64,000 nt of DNA from Papaver somniferum (lineage: Eukaryota > Streptophyta > Magnoliopsida > Ranunculales > Papaveraceae). Below, in pieces: positions 44,201 to 56,432 of the stretch (position 1 is its first letter; the number at the start of each line of letters is the position of its first letter). The stretch spans positions 12,958,001-13,022,000 of the forward strand of contig NW_020621936.1 of assembly GCF_003573695.1 (NCBI RefSeq), given 5' to 3'. Position numbers and translations under genes: made by a program. Below the pieces are notes generated by a model, which did no database searches, was not told where the DNA came from, and saw only the letters and a list, made by a program, of their open reading frames with translations.

Positions 44201-45479
44201 GAAGGTGGAGAAGAAGAACAAACGAACAATATCGCAGATTGGAGAACAGAACTTCATGCATATTTGGCGAAAGGAGAAACACCAAGAACCAGATTGGAAG
44301 CACACAAGTTAAAAGGCCGCGCAAAAAATTATGAATTAAGAGATGGGATGCTATACCGAAAATCCTTTAATGGACCATCACTCAGGTGTTTGACACGAGA
44401 AGAAGGAGAAAAGGTGCTAAAAATGTTACATAGTGGGGATGCTGGCAATCATAGCGGGGGAAGATCTTTGGCACATAGAGAAAAAATGCAAGGCTATTAC
44501 TGGAAATACATGCACAAAGATGCAAAAAAAATATCAAGACGTTGCGAAGATTGTCAGCGACACGGAAAGAAAATACATGCACCTGGAGCACCATTGTCAT
44601 CTTCAATCAGTGTATGGCCTTTTGGAAAGTGGGGCTTAGATATTGTGGGGCCATTTTTACCAGGATCTGGACAAAGAAGATACTTAATAGTCGCAACAGA
44701 TTATTTCACAAAATGGACAGAAGTAAAGGCAGTACAGCATATACGCGACAAAGATATCTTTACATTCATATTCGAAAATATCATTTGCAGATTCGGAATT
44801 CCCGCGCAGTTGGTATTTGATAATGGGAAACAATTTGAAGGACAGAACATAGAAATGTTACTTAATGCATTTAAGATAAAATGTGGAAAGTCTACTCCTC
44901 TGTATCCACAAGCTAATGGACAGGCAGATGCAACAAACAAAACAATTGCAGATATATTAAAAAAAAATTAGAAGGACATCATGCTCGGTGCGAACAAGTA
45001 CATAATGCAGTATGGGCTTATAACACAACTAGGAGAGAAGCTACTGGAATGTCACCTTTTTGTTTAACATACGGAGTTGAAGCGGTGCTACCAACAGAAG
45101 TTGTTATTCGGACGACAAAGAGAGAAGCTTGGGAGAAAAATCTTAGTGTGGGTTTGATCTTAAGCAAACTTGATGAATTAGAAGAAAAAAGAGAAAGAGA
45201 TTTACAACATATGGAGAATTATCAGCGAAAATTATCCCGAGAATATAAGAAACGTGTCAAAGTACGCGAATTTCAACCAGGAGATTTAGTTCTGCGAGAG
45301 ACACCAATATATCAGCGATAAAATGGTGGAAAGTTAGCGAAAAATGGGATGGACCTTACATCATTAAGGAGATAGTTGGGACAGGAGCTTATAAATTAAT
45401 GGATCCATAAGGTAGAGATGTTGGTCATAGACTTGACAGACCATGGAACAGATTGTACTTAAAGAGATATTCTCCATAA
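41234..45479 (+). pseudogene. pol: Tat-type pol: protease, RT, RNase H, aRNH, integrase (broken)
   Basis: One frame runs from 41234 to 44971 and is broken only by stops: TGA 41762, TGA 41849, TAA 43313, TAG 43550, TAA 43952. A frameshift at an A-run near 44960 then moves the frame, which continues with stops to a natural end at 45477-45479. Domains in order are protease (VDTGSSVDIIF, near 41620), RT (FTDLNKAYPKDSFPLPDI; catalytic YVDD at 42848-42859), RNase H (from about 43320), archaeal-like RNase H (DGSSNGEGNG, NNETEYEA, GDSHLV, NRLADA) and integrase (HSGDAGNH, CEDCQ, GLDIVGPF, VFDNGKQF). The position expected to hold the third catalytic residue reads GQADATNK, Asp in place of Glu. No gag precedes it. 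Confidence 0.93.
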
Positions 45480-46700
45480 GAAGCTTTGAGAAGTTATGTA
45501 TGATGCAACAAAACGATTGCGAATAAACATTCAATGAAAGAATAGTTGCGAGATTATTCATATCAAAACAAGATCATGATATACGAGAACTTCGCAGAGA
45601 TAATAAATTCTACAAAAGACAATCAGAGAACAATGAAAAAAGAGAAAGGGGCGAACCTTTATGGCATACACCCTAGTTTGTGAATAAAATTTCGCAAGAG
45701 GCAAATGTAAGACCTAAAGTACGTGATATAAGGGGATACATGTTGCATGGCTCAGGGAAAGGCTACACCGCCACCGGAACCTGAGTCATGGAGTTTTGGG
45801 GTCAATAAAGCCCATCCGGGAGAGGCACCTTGGATTCTCAGCTTAAGCATATGACTTAGGTTGGGCGACTAAGGTAATAAGGACTCTCCCAAGGAGTGCA
45901 TAATATGACCAAGGCGCCGAGGTACACGGTTGAGTCAAGAGTGCCAGGGGCGTTTGGAGCGTAACTTGCCATTCTTGACAAGTCTTGGCTTATACTGCAA
46001 TCGGCCCGAAGAAAACCCCACTTAGGGTGCAGTCTCGTAACCATAAACCCTATAGGTAAAATGGATAAGAGGCTACGAAAACAACTGGGTGTGGTTAAGA
46101 ACGGATGGGAAGAGCCAACCTTTTATGGTAGAGGTACGCCTCCTTGAAGGGGCAACCAGGGGGAGATAAGGGCGGCACCCTCCATTAGGGAGCTGATAAG
46201 TGTCTTAAGACGCAAATGTCATGAGGCTTTTTACTCGCAAGGGTATTAAGTCTTGTCACATTTGTGCGACAATCCTGAAGAGGCAATAATACTAAAGAGG
46301 AAGATAAGACGAGATCAATGGGTTTTCGCATGAAAGTGCGAAGACGTCCTGCGATTTCGTCGCACGACGAAAATGTCCTGGGGATTTATTTTTGCAAGAA
46401 TATTTCGGCCTGTCATATTGTCGCAACAATCCTGAAGAGGCAATAATACAAAAGAAAAAGTTAAGGCAAGATCAATGGGTTTTTGCATGAAAATGCAAGG
46501 CCGTCCTGCGATTTTGCCGCAATGACAAGAGGTGGCATAATAAGACCTTTAATTAGGAAGGAAAACTAAGATCACATGACAAAACAAAATATTTATAAGT
46601 ATTCATAACAGATCATTTCTTGCAAGAAAGATAATGAAAGGCAAGTATGGGAATCAGTAAACAAGAGGCATTACCTTTCTCGCTATCAAAATACTAAAAG
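45480..46700 (+). other. Tat spacer between pol and the antisense gene
   Basis: This 1.2-kb stretch is non-coding. A direct duplication with a 157-bp period (AATCCTGAAGAGGCAATAAT at 46271 and 46428) lies within it. No ORF is credible on either strand. Confidence 0.7.
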
Positions 46701-46706
46701 AGAAAA

Positions 46707-48955
46707 TTAATTCCAAAGTTGGTTGAAGAATATCATTCGCAAGAAATAATAAAGATGAAACAGTTCAAGAAGATAGAACAAGATAAGAAACTCTTCGCCA
46801 ATGTTCTCATTATCGCCAGCCTTTTCTTCATTTCGATTTTGATCTTCACCAACAATAATTTCTTTGAGAGGGACTTCTTTTTCGCCGCCATCTTGATTAT
46901 CGCCAGCAATTACTTCTTTAGAAGGGATTTCTTTTTCGCTTCCATATTGATTAGCACCAGCAGTTGCTTCCTTAGAAGGGATCTCTTCTTCATCTTCCAA
47001 AAGATTATTCTCTACACCACTTTCATAATAATAATCACTGTCAGCAGGACGAGGAATTTCATCATCATCTACTTCCAAAGGTTCGATTGATGTAGGAGGA
47101 AGAGATTTGGACAATAAAATATCATTCACTAGAACTTCAGCCCGGAGATGAACTTGACGAAGAAGTGCTCTCTGATGATTCCTATCTTGAATATCCTTAA
47201 AGTAAGCAAGATAATCAAGCCTTCTTTCTGCTCTCGGTCGCGAGAACCAATAAGGACAGAGACAAGTAGTGTATTTTCTTTGCGAATTTTGGCATATTTA
47301 GCCCCCAAAACAGAAACGGAGGAATGAAGTTTTTTCTCAGACTCTGCGAAAAGTAGAATACAAAATTTCGGTAAGATGAAGAACTCAAAAAGGTATGAAA
47401 AAGAAAAGATAGTTAAGGCAGTCAAACTATTATGACTACCTTCCTTTTGCGAAATAAGGTGTTGAATCAAGGTCAAACAACTATTCACCCAACGGTCCAT
47501 CGCATCATCAAATTTATCTCCAACTAAACCTTTAAGTCGAGACTGAAGATTTTTCTCTTTAGAAATAAGAAAGGCATTTTTCTTCGCAAGTGAAGAATAA
47601 GATTCTTCTAATTTGGAATATTGTTCTTTAAGTTGGTTCGCCTTTACACTTAAAGTTATTCTACCTTGAATGAGTGTATCTCTTTCAGCGATAGATGACT
47701 CTGTTACTTCTTTAAGTTCATTTCTCAAAGAGCAAAGAGATTGTTCTTGGTCATCACATACTTTCTAAAGGATGCTAAGTTGTTGCAAAGATATCGTCAT
47801 CTTGTTTAAACAAGTTCGCTTCTCTTGAGATAGAGTTTTATTCTCATCTGATAAAGTTTCCATCCCTAGATTAGCTTTAGTTAAAGAATAAGAGAAGCGA
47901 GATATTTCATTACTTAATAAATTTTGCCTCTGAATTAATTGGGTATTTTCATTGGTAAAATTATTTATATGATCAACAGAATATAAATAGAGGTTATCTA
48001 ATTGGTTATATTGATCCGTCAAAATCTTTTTATCAACACGGGCTTCTTCAACAGCATATTCAAATTGATATCTCTCCATTATTCGTTTATGGTTTAAGGC
48101 TTAACATGCGAAAAAGGGATTTCAAGGACAATTAAATATGGAAAGGATAAAATCATTAGAAAGGCAAATTGAAGACACAGATAAGGAAATCATACCTCTC
48201 AGTTCATCATTCTTCTTGCGAAGATTGTCGCGATCCAGCGAAACATTCTGGAGCTTTTGATTTTCGAGACGAAGAGCATTACACTCTAAAGTCATCATTT
48301 GGAGATTCTTATTCAAGGTTTCAACCTCTTTTTCCAAAGCTGTTTGCGAAGCAGCTCTGTCAGAGCCAAAATACTTACTCAGAATTTCGCAAACACCATA
48401 CTTGACAGGATCAATGGGAGACTTTTTAATATCATCCAGAACCTCAGACAAAACTTTGAAAGCAATATCTATTCCTTCCACGGTTTCATTCATAGAAGGA
48501 TTAATAAGGGGGGTTTCAATCGTTGAAAGGTCAGTTGAAGGGATGAAATCTAAGGCAACCTTTTCGCGAATTGGAGATAATGGTTTAACTTGCAAAGATG
48601 TCACAGGAGATTTTGAAGGGATAAGTAAGTGAAATGGAACAGAGGTTTCAACGGTTTTGAGGTGGCGAGATTTCTTGAGAGGTTTGTTGGCATCCTTATC
48701 ACCCTGCGAATCACAATCCAAATAAGAAACATAAGCAACAATATTGTTATTAGAAAAGAATAATTTTTCTTACTACCTTATGATCCACAGACTTTCTTTT
48801 GTTTACAACAACCTTATGTTGCGATTTGGGAATATTAGGGTTCTGAACCGTGAATTTGGTGTTAGAGACGTTTTTGCTGAAATAACAACAGTATGGGAAT
48901 CACACAAACAACATCGCATAAGGCAGTAAGCAAGATCAATTTCAGCAAAACCCAT
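46707..48955 (-). pseudogene. Antisense, intron-containing coiled-coil gene in the Tat element
   Basis: Minus-strand ORF pieces join through GT-AG introns into one reading path. Predicted exons are 48876-48777 (acceptor TTTCAG, donor AAGGTAGTAAG), 48703-48196 (acceptor TTCGCAG, donor AGAGGTATGA), 48099-47440 (acceptor GTTAAG, donor AAGGTAGTC) and 47343-46707 (acceptor TTCGCAG). A possible first exon starts at ATG 48955. The protein has a basic, Ser/Pro-rich N-terminal part, long heptad-like coiled coil (LEKEVETLNKNL, LRLENQKLQNV) and an acidic C-terminus with three 18-residue repeats (KEIPSKEVIAG type). A TAG at 47765-47767 and a frameshift near 47230 break it. Antisense ORFs after pol are known in Tat elements such as Grande; the function is unknown. 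Confidence 0.65.
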
Positions 48956-49205
48956 AAAAAAATAACCTCGAGGAATCCATGGAAAACACCAGCAGGAAGA
49001 TTAATTCGTAAAAATTAAAAAGGAAGAAAATTACGAACAATGAAGATCCACAGAAGGAACAGTATGGAGATGAAGAAGAAATTAAAAAGATTGAAAGAAG
49101 AAGAAAGAAGAAAAATTACAGCAGAGGAATTTACGGAGAAAATGATGAAGTTGCAGAGAAGATGAAAAAGAGAGTAAAAAAGAAGAAAATGGAGAGTAAG
49201 AAGAG

Positions 49206-49213
49206 TATATATA
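49206..49213 (-). promoter_or_regulatory. TATA box for the antisense Tat gene
   Basis: CTATATATAC on the minus strand lies about 250 bases upstream of the candidate start codon. It is followed by a long C/T-rich leader (about 49190-49015), as in plant 5' untranslated regions. It lies outside the LTR, so the gene would have its own promoter. Confidence 0.5.
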
Positions 49214-49394
49214 GAGGAGATTTTCGATAAGATAAACAAAATTAATGTGAAAAGACGTGAGCGGTTGAAAAGCAGCGGTTACAGAAGACGTGTCAAGAAA
49301 CAGATGGGAGAAAGGATACGTGTGATAAATGCAGAATATGAAGTGATGGATAGCTGCGGAATTTCTCACATCGTTCTCTACTTCGCAGAGAAGA

Positions 49395-49411
49395 TATGAG
49401 AAGAGGCAAGA
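49395..49411 (+). other. Polypurine tract of the Tat element
   Basis: The purine-rich ATGAGAAGAGGCAAGA directly precedes the 3' LTR start TGTAGG. Confidence 0.7.
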
Positions 49412-49885
49412 TGTAGGATCAGAATCTCGCATCAATAATGCCTCAGCGAAATTATTAACAACACAACACGACAGTGTCGCAGAACAACTTCAGAAACGAC
49501 ATAGTAAATGACATCAGCCAAATCATGAGAAAAGTGTGACGGTCCTGCGAAAATAAGGAAGTTTTGCGAGATTGATATTTATAAGGTTTCCATAATGTCG
49601 CAAGTCATATCCGAAAATAAAGGACAAATTAGCTGTCATCCACTATGTAATTCACTATAAATAGTCGTTCAGTTGTAAAGGAAGGAGGGAGATCTTTTTA
49701 GAGAGAGGAATAAAAAACAATTAGGAGAGAGAAAATCAAGAGTGGTTGTTGTTCTTCATCCCTTTATCTTTTCTTGTAAGAATGTTCAAAGATTCATCAA
49801 TAAAATTAAGATTGTTAATCCAAAAATGAGTTGAATGTTAATGAAATCTTGTGAGGGGTGTAGTGTAGGATTTCCTGCAACTACA
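49412..49885 (+). repeat. Tat 3' LTR
   Basis: It is co-linear with 40728-41198, with TATA box 49656-49663 and end CAACTACA. The TSD AGGTT follows. Confidence 0.93.
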
Positions 49886-52800
49886 AGGTTGTTCAGTGTT
49901 TGGACCTTCTGATCGCGATGATGATATGTTGTGGACGATTGTATGGTAGAAATCTTCCGAAGCCATAGGATGAAATAGATGAGTTGGTAGACATTCTGTT
50001 GTCGATGTGCTGCTATCAAGTCTTCAAGGACTTTGTTCCAAGAGACATCCTTCGGACCAGCTTATGAATCTTGGAATATCGTATGGAATGGGATGCGGTG
50101 AGCAGTTCCCAGTTATATTTCTGTTAGATCCGATGGCATGGCCGAATATGTGAATGTATCTTTGTGGCGTGCTTTTGGAGTCTTCGATGCACATGTACGG
50201 CTTCATGTTGAGAAATTCCCGCGGCTCGTAAAACTTCAGCAGTGATGATGTTGAAATCAGAAATAACCAGGTTGAGGGGAGTGAAAGCGTCCCATGCTGG
50301 TAGTCCCCATGTGTAGCTTATTTTCTTGAATCCATGTGACACGGGATTTGATACAAGCTTATTGTACTCTTATGAATATGACGTTGGGATGCTCAGGATA
50401 TCACATGGATGAAATATTCTAGATAGCGAAGAGGTAGGAATGAGAGAGTTATGTTGTTTATCGTGGCTCCCTCTGTTTCTTCAAGAAAATGTTTCAGCCG
50501 CGTCTCTGGAGTTATGTCATGAGTCTTTGATGGTCGTCGGGACGGACTGCGATGAGCATCCCCTAGTCGCATTTTTCTTTAGTTTCTGAAATTGTTTTCC
50601 TCTGAGCAGGATTGGGATCCACCGCGGCCTCGTAAAGTGTTGAAGGCGTCTTCTAGACAGAGAGGTGATGATATTCTTGCACTACACCCTTGAAGAGTAG
50701 ATGGCCTTGTTGTGTCTATGGCCTTTTGGTTGACTGTGTCTTCTGAGCTTTGACAGTGAAGAGATTCTGTGTAAATCCTCAGTCCCCAAGTATGGTTAAC
50801 ATGTTTCTATCTTGTATGGTCAGTGGGTTTACCATGATAAATACATCACCATCGTGCGTTTTTACTGGTAATTTTGTTACTTCTTCCACGTGAAACTAAA
50901 ATATGGAGGAGCACGGGTTACCTTTGTAGTGATTGCTGTTGTGGTGAAGCTCTGGCTGGTATCAACAAATGAGCGGCAACAATTCTTGGTAGCAGATGCA
51001 ATCGGAAGAGACTACATTGTCGTGGGAACAAAGTAGGTTGGATGGAATTATATGGGCATCCATGGAAGTAAAAGGATTGGTTGGATGCGTAAGCGAGCAA
51101 ACTGTCCATGATCACGAGTTTTGGCGGGATGGATCAAAAGGATGGCCATGACTACGAAGATAGTATGGTTTTGATCATGATCCTTGACATGGGGAGTGTG
51201 GTAGAACGACGCTTTGCAGGAAGGAGTGGCGTCCACTGTACGATCCTTGGAAGGAGGGAGCGGCGTTAAAACGGCTTCGGCTCTTGGAGAGGGAGTTGAA
51301 ACTTAAGGATCCAGACGATGAAGCTTCAGCTTCGGATCCTGGAGCAGCTTATGGAAAGAACGTTGAAGCGGAGCGGCTGCTGGAGCGAACATTGAAGCGG
51401 AGCAAACGTTAAAGTGGAGCCGCTGCTGAAGGACGTTGAAGTGGAGTCGCTTCTGGAGGACGTTGAAGCAGAGCAGCTGCTGGAACGAACGTTGAAGCGG
51501 AGCTGCTGCTGGAGGACGTTGAAGCGAAGCGGCGGCGTCAATCAGCATGCTGTTAAACTGGACATCCTTCAAGCGAACAGTGGTTAGAAGTCCCCAGTTA
51601 CATCTATCAATCGTGCTTTCCAGGAGAGGTTGGAGTTTGGGAACAGCTTCTCTGGCTGGAAACAGCTGCTTTCCTGATGCAGTGCGGTTGGGGGATGCAA
51701 ATATGTCTTGACGCTGCGCCTTGGGGAAATATAGAATCTCACATAAGTGTTTCATCATAGACTGCACGATTTTGTGGGTGAAGTCCCCGGAAATCATGCA
51801 GCTCCTGACAAGAAGAGAGCCTTTGCGAACTCAGGAGGGTTGCTGATTTTCTTTGCCTCGACTTTGGAGAACTCGTTCTTGATCTTCATGTGTGATGAAA
51901 TTGGATTGCTGATTCCCTTATAATTGGCATTCAAGAGCAACGCGAGCCTCTTCGTCTATAAACGTGCATCCTGCTGAAGTGCATGCACCGGATGTTAACA
52001 GTATTCGTTGCCATCTCCATCTGGGGTTGACGTGACTCTTGTTGTGGAAGCTCCGTTAGTGTCTTGAGGAAAATAGGTATCTCTTTCTGAGTTGTAACCA
52101 TGTATTTCTGAGCCTTACGAGATCCTTTCATCTTTCCATCAAATCAACAGCGGTAAAAAGAGGTCGGCTTCTTCTGGCTCCTCCAATCTCTCGTCCCGAT
52201 AGCGTCTCTAGTGAAGGTTGGAGCAATAACACTTGAAGAAGCGTTGGGGGTAGCGGCAGCGGCTTTGGGTCTGGTGATCGTATGTGTATCGTGCAGAGAT
52301 GACGCGGTTTTGATGACGGAGTTTTGGAGCCATGGCGCTGTCTCGAAGGGTAAGGATGGCGCTGCTTTGGTTGGTTGTGGAGCGGAGAAGATGGTGCTGG
52401 AAGGGTGCAATCTGTTAGCGCTGGAAAGGATGCAAGATGCTGGCGCTGGAAAAATGCAAGCTCTTAGCGCTGGAAGAATGCAAGTTGTTGGCGCTGGAAA
52501 TATGCAAGATGTTAGTGCTGGAAAGATGCAAGTTGTTAGCGCTGGAAAGGATCCAAGCTGCTGGCGCTGGAAATATGCAGGCTGCTGGCGCTGGCTAGGA
52601 GTGGAGGGGACGCGGAGATGGCGCCGGCTAGGATGCGGAGATGGTGCCGGCTGGAGCGTGGAGATGGCGCTGGCGGTCTCTTGGCGCTAGCTTGGCCACG
52701 ACCTGTTGGCGCCATGGAGCGTTGCTATCGGGCCCGATTGCCTCTTCCCATGTGTAACCAAAAATAGGAAACCTTCCTCCATTCGAGCTCCAAAAATATC

Positions 52801-53501
52801 GTGCCTGTAAAAGGCGCTACCCATCTTCTTTATCCCGTATCATCAGTTTTATTCCCTTGTCTTGGAGATAGTAGCAACACAACGAGCATACTCCAGGTAT
52901 GTATTCTAGCATTCCTCATTTAGCTTATTCTTCCATCTTGTTGCAAACCCTAGTCATAGGCATGTCCGCCGCAGTTTTATGGGTGACGCCGTCCTGACGG
53001 TGACAAGTCCCCAGTCACTCCTCGTCGTGTGATAACTGAGACATTGATTCCCGAGCGGATTGTTTGCTTCTACCATCTTGAGATCGGAATTGAAAGATGA
53101 AACTGGAAATTGGAAATCGATATTGAAATCGAGAGATTAACCTTCCACTGTGGTCGCCAATTGTTTGAGGGTGAAAATGGTTTCTGCTGATTTTGGTAAT
53201 TTCGTGTGTGTGGGTGAGAAACGAGTCTAAACCCTAAACAATGTACCGCAAGGGAGTACTTTGATTTGAGAGATCAATCTGTACAAATTCGGCCTAAACC
53301 AAGAAATGGTTGTTCCGGACTTGCTTTCCGTACTTTGATGCGATAAGTCCCCAGTCACTCCTCGTCGTGTGATAACTGAGACATTGATTCCCGAGGGGAT
53401 TGTTTGCTTATACCATCTTGAGATCGGAATTGAAAGATGAAACTGGAAATTAGAAATCGATATTGAAATCGAGAGATTGACCTCCCACTGTGGTCGCCAA
53501 T
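49886..53501 (-). other. Inner Z internal DNA, right unit, PBS side
   Basis: It is co-linear with 23605-27611 throughout, including the 24-bp arrays (51255-51535; 52395-52590). The junction repeat is present as two 340-bp units rather than three (LTR-like starts at 53162 and 53502). The PBS complement is at 53481-53499. I see no protein-coding gene in its 3.6 kb. Confidence 0.85.
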
Positions 53502-55064
53502 TGTTTGAGGGTGAAAACGGTTTCTGCTGATTTTGGTAATTTTGTGTGTGTGGGTGAGAAACAAGTCTAAACCCTAAACAATCTACCACAAGGGAGTACT
53601 TTGATTCGAGAGATCAATCTGTACAAATTCGGCCTAAACCAAGAAATGGTCGTTCCGGATTTGCTTCTGTCACAAAGTGAAGGAGAAGGGTTGGTCTTAG
53701 GGAGGGAAGCGAGGAGAGTGTTGAGACCAGAATAGTTGATTCTGGAAGAGTGGTGGTTTGACGACTTGTATCAGATTGTGAAACGCTAGCAGATTGGAAA
53801 GCTAACAAGTGATTTCTGAGTGTTGTATTCTCCTGACCAGAACTTGGTTTTGGTGGAAATAGGTGAGACATATTTATACAAGTCGTAGCAAAACGTACCC
53901 TTGCCTCGTAAGAAGTGAAACGGTTGAGTAATGGAAGAGAATGGTAACGGGTAACGCCTGGCATTGATGTTTCCATAATGAAGGATACTTTTCACCATTA
54001 TTTCTTGTCGTTACTAACCGCCTTACTCTTATGACACTTTCTTGTAACAGGCGCATTGGACGCCGCAGGCTGTAAACCGCCAGACCAATACCCCAATGAG
54101 CATCCCCCAGTTTGTGACATGTTTTGATGTCTCGAGTGTTTTCGTGGAAAACGTGTAGCATGTTGCTGCGTGTGCCAAGTTGAAATTGAGAGGCTTGCCG
54201 ATTTGGTGGCGACCTTCGACGGCCGAAATTTGCGTCTCAAGAGGAAGGGAAACCGTCGATTATGGCTACCTTCCGTTGGCGGCTAGCGGCATGGCTGCAT
54301 GGCCAGCGTAGCCTTGGTGTGGCCAAATTAGGGTATGGCACCGTAACCAAAGAGTTGGCATCATGTGGCTTGTAAAGGGGCTGCTGGCATGGTGCGTCTT
54401 GGACGGAGCCGTTAGCATGATACAGCTTGGAGCCGTTGGGGTGATGCGGCTTGGATGGAGCCGTTGGCATGATGCAGCTTGGGCGGAGCCGTTAGCAGTG
54501 TCTTTGGCCAAGTGGCGTAGCAGGGTTGGCACACCTCTGGCACAGTGGCACGGCTGGCATGGTTAGCATGTCATTGGCGCGTTTTAGGTGCGGCCAAATT
54601 AGGGTTTGGGCATAAACCGTGGAATTTGGCATTGGGCCAGAAGTCGCCACGCGTTTGGCGACGATCTTGTACGACTGGGATTTGCATCTCAGAAGGAAGG
54701 GTAGCCTTTGATTGTTTCAACCCTCCGTTTTGGAAGCCAGCGGCATGGAGGCATGGCCGGCATGGTTTTGGAGTGGCTGGAAGGGCTGGTATGCCATTGG
54801 CACGGTGGTGCGGCTGGCATGGTTATCATGCCTTTGGCGCGGAGACGTGGATGGCATGGTATGCCATTGGCACGGTGATGCGGCAAGCATGGTTGGCATG
54901 CCTTTGGCGCGGAGACGTGGCTGGCATGGCATGTCATTGGCACGGTGGTGCGGCTGACATGGTTGGCATGCCTTTGGCGCGGAGACGTGGCTGGCATGGC
55001 ATGCCATTGGCACGGTGCGGCTGGCATTGTTGGCATGCCTTTGACGCGGAGACGTGGATGACAT

Positions 55065-55325
55065 NNNNNNNNNNNNNNNNNNNNNNNNNNNNNNNNNNNN
55101 NNNNNNNNNNNNNNNNNNNNNNNNNNNNNNNNNNNNNNNNNNNNNNNNNNNNNNNNNNNNNNNNNNNNNNNNNNNNNNNNNNNNNNNNNNNNNNNNNNNN
55201 NNNNNNNNNNNNNNNNNNNNNNNNNNNNNNNNNNNNNNNNNNNNNNNNNNNNNNNNNNNNNNNNNNNNNNNNNNNNNNNNNNNNNNNNNNNNNNNNNNNN
55301 NNNNNNNNNNNNNNNNNNNNNNNNN
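55065..55325. other. Assembly gap (261 N)
   Basis: A run of N inside the 70-bp array. The true length and repeat number are unknown. Confidence 0.99.
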
Positions 55326-56066
55326 GCTGGCATGGTTTGCATGCCTTTGGAGAGGAGACGTTGCTGGCATGGCATGCGATTGGCACGGTGGTGCGGCTGG
55401 CATGGTTGGCATGCCTTTGGCGCTAAGACGTGGCTGGCATGGCATGCCATTGGCACGGTGGTGCGGCTGGCATGGTTGGCATGCCTTTGGTGCGGAGAGG
55501 TGGCTGGCATGGCATGCCATTGGCACAGTGGTGCGGCTGGCATGGTTGGCATGTTTATGGCGCGGAGATGTGGCTGGCATGGCATGCCATTGGCACAGTG
55601 GCACGCCTGGCATGGTTAGCATGCCATTGGCGCGTTTTAGACGCGGCCAAATTAGGATTTTGGCATAAACCGTGGAATTTGGCATTGAGCCAGAAGTTGC
55701 CACGCGTTTGGCGGCGATCTTGTACGACTGAGATTTGCATCTTAAAAGGAAGGGTAGCCGCTGATTGTTGCATCCCTCCGTTTTGGCAGCCAGCGGATGG
55801 AGGCATGGCCGGCATCGTTTTGGCGTGGCTGGCATGGCTGGCAGGGCTGGCATGCCATTGGCACAGTGGTGCGGCTGGCATGGTTGGCATGCCTTTGGCG
55901 CGGAGACGTGGCTGGAATGGTATGCCATTGGCACGGTGATGCGGCTGGCATGGTTGGCATGCCTTTGGCGCGGAAACGTGGCTGGCATGGCATGCCATTG
56001 GAACGGTGGTGCGACTGGTATGGCTGGAAGGCCTTTGGCTCGGAGACGTGGCTGGCATGGCATGCC

Positions 56067-56432
56067 NNNNNNNNNNNNNNNNNNNNNNNNNNNNNNNNNN
56101 NNNNNNNNNNNNNNNNNNNNNNNNNNNNNNNNNNNNNNNNNNNNNNNNNNNNNNNNNNNNNNNNNNNNNNNNNNNNNNNNNNNNNNNNNNNNNNNNNNNN
56201 NNNNNNNNNNNNNNNNNNNNNNNNNNNNNNNNNNNNNNNNNNNNNNNNNNNNNNNNNNNNNNNNNNNNNNNNNNNNNNNNNNNNNNNNNNNNNNNNNNNN
56301 NNNNNNNNNNNNNNNNNNNNNNNNNNNNNNNNNNNNNNNNNNNNNNNNNNNNNNNNNNNNNNNNNNNNNNNNNNNNNNNNNNNNNNNNNNNNNNNNNNNN
56401 NNNNNNNNNNNNNNNNNNNNNNNNNNNNNNNN
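56067..56432. other. Assembly gap (366 N)
   Basis: A run of N inside the second 70-bp block. The true length is unknown. Confidence 0.99.

Larger units (their letters stand above)
40728..49885 (+). mobile_element. Tat-type Ty3 retrotransposon with antisense gene
   Basis: LTRs of 471 bp (40728-41198) and 474 bp (49412-49885) begin TGTAGGATCAG and end CAACTACA. They are flanked by a perfect 5-bp TSD AGGTT (40723-40727 and 49886-49890). The intact target survives at about 23602-23608. Plus-strand coding has protease, RT, RNase H, a second (archaeal-like) RNase H and integrase, the signature of the Tat lineage. The 3' part carries an antisense spliced gene. Gag is absent between PBS and protease, and pol has several stops and a frameshift, so the copy is defective. 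Confidence 0.93.
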
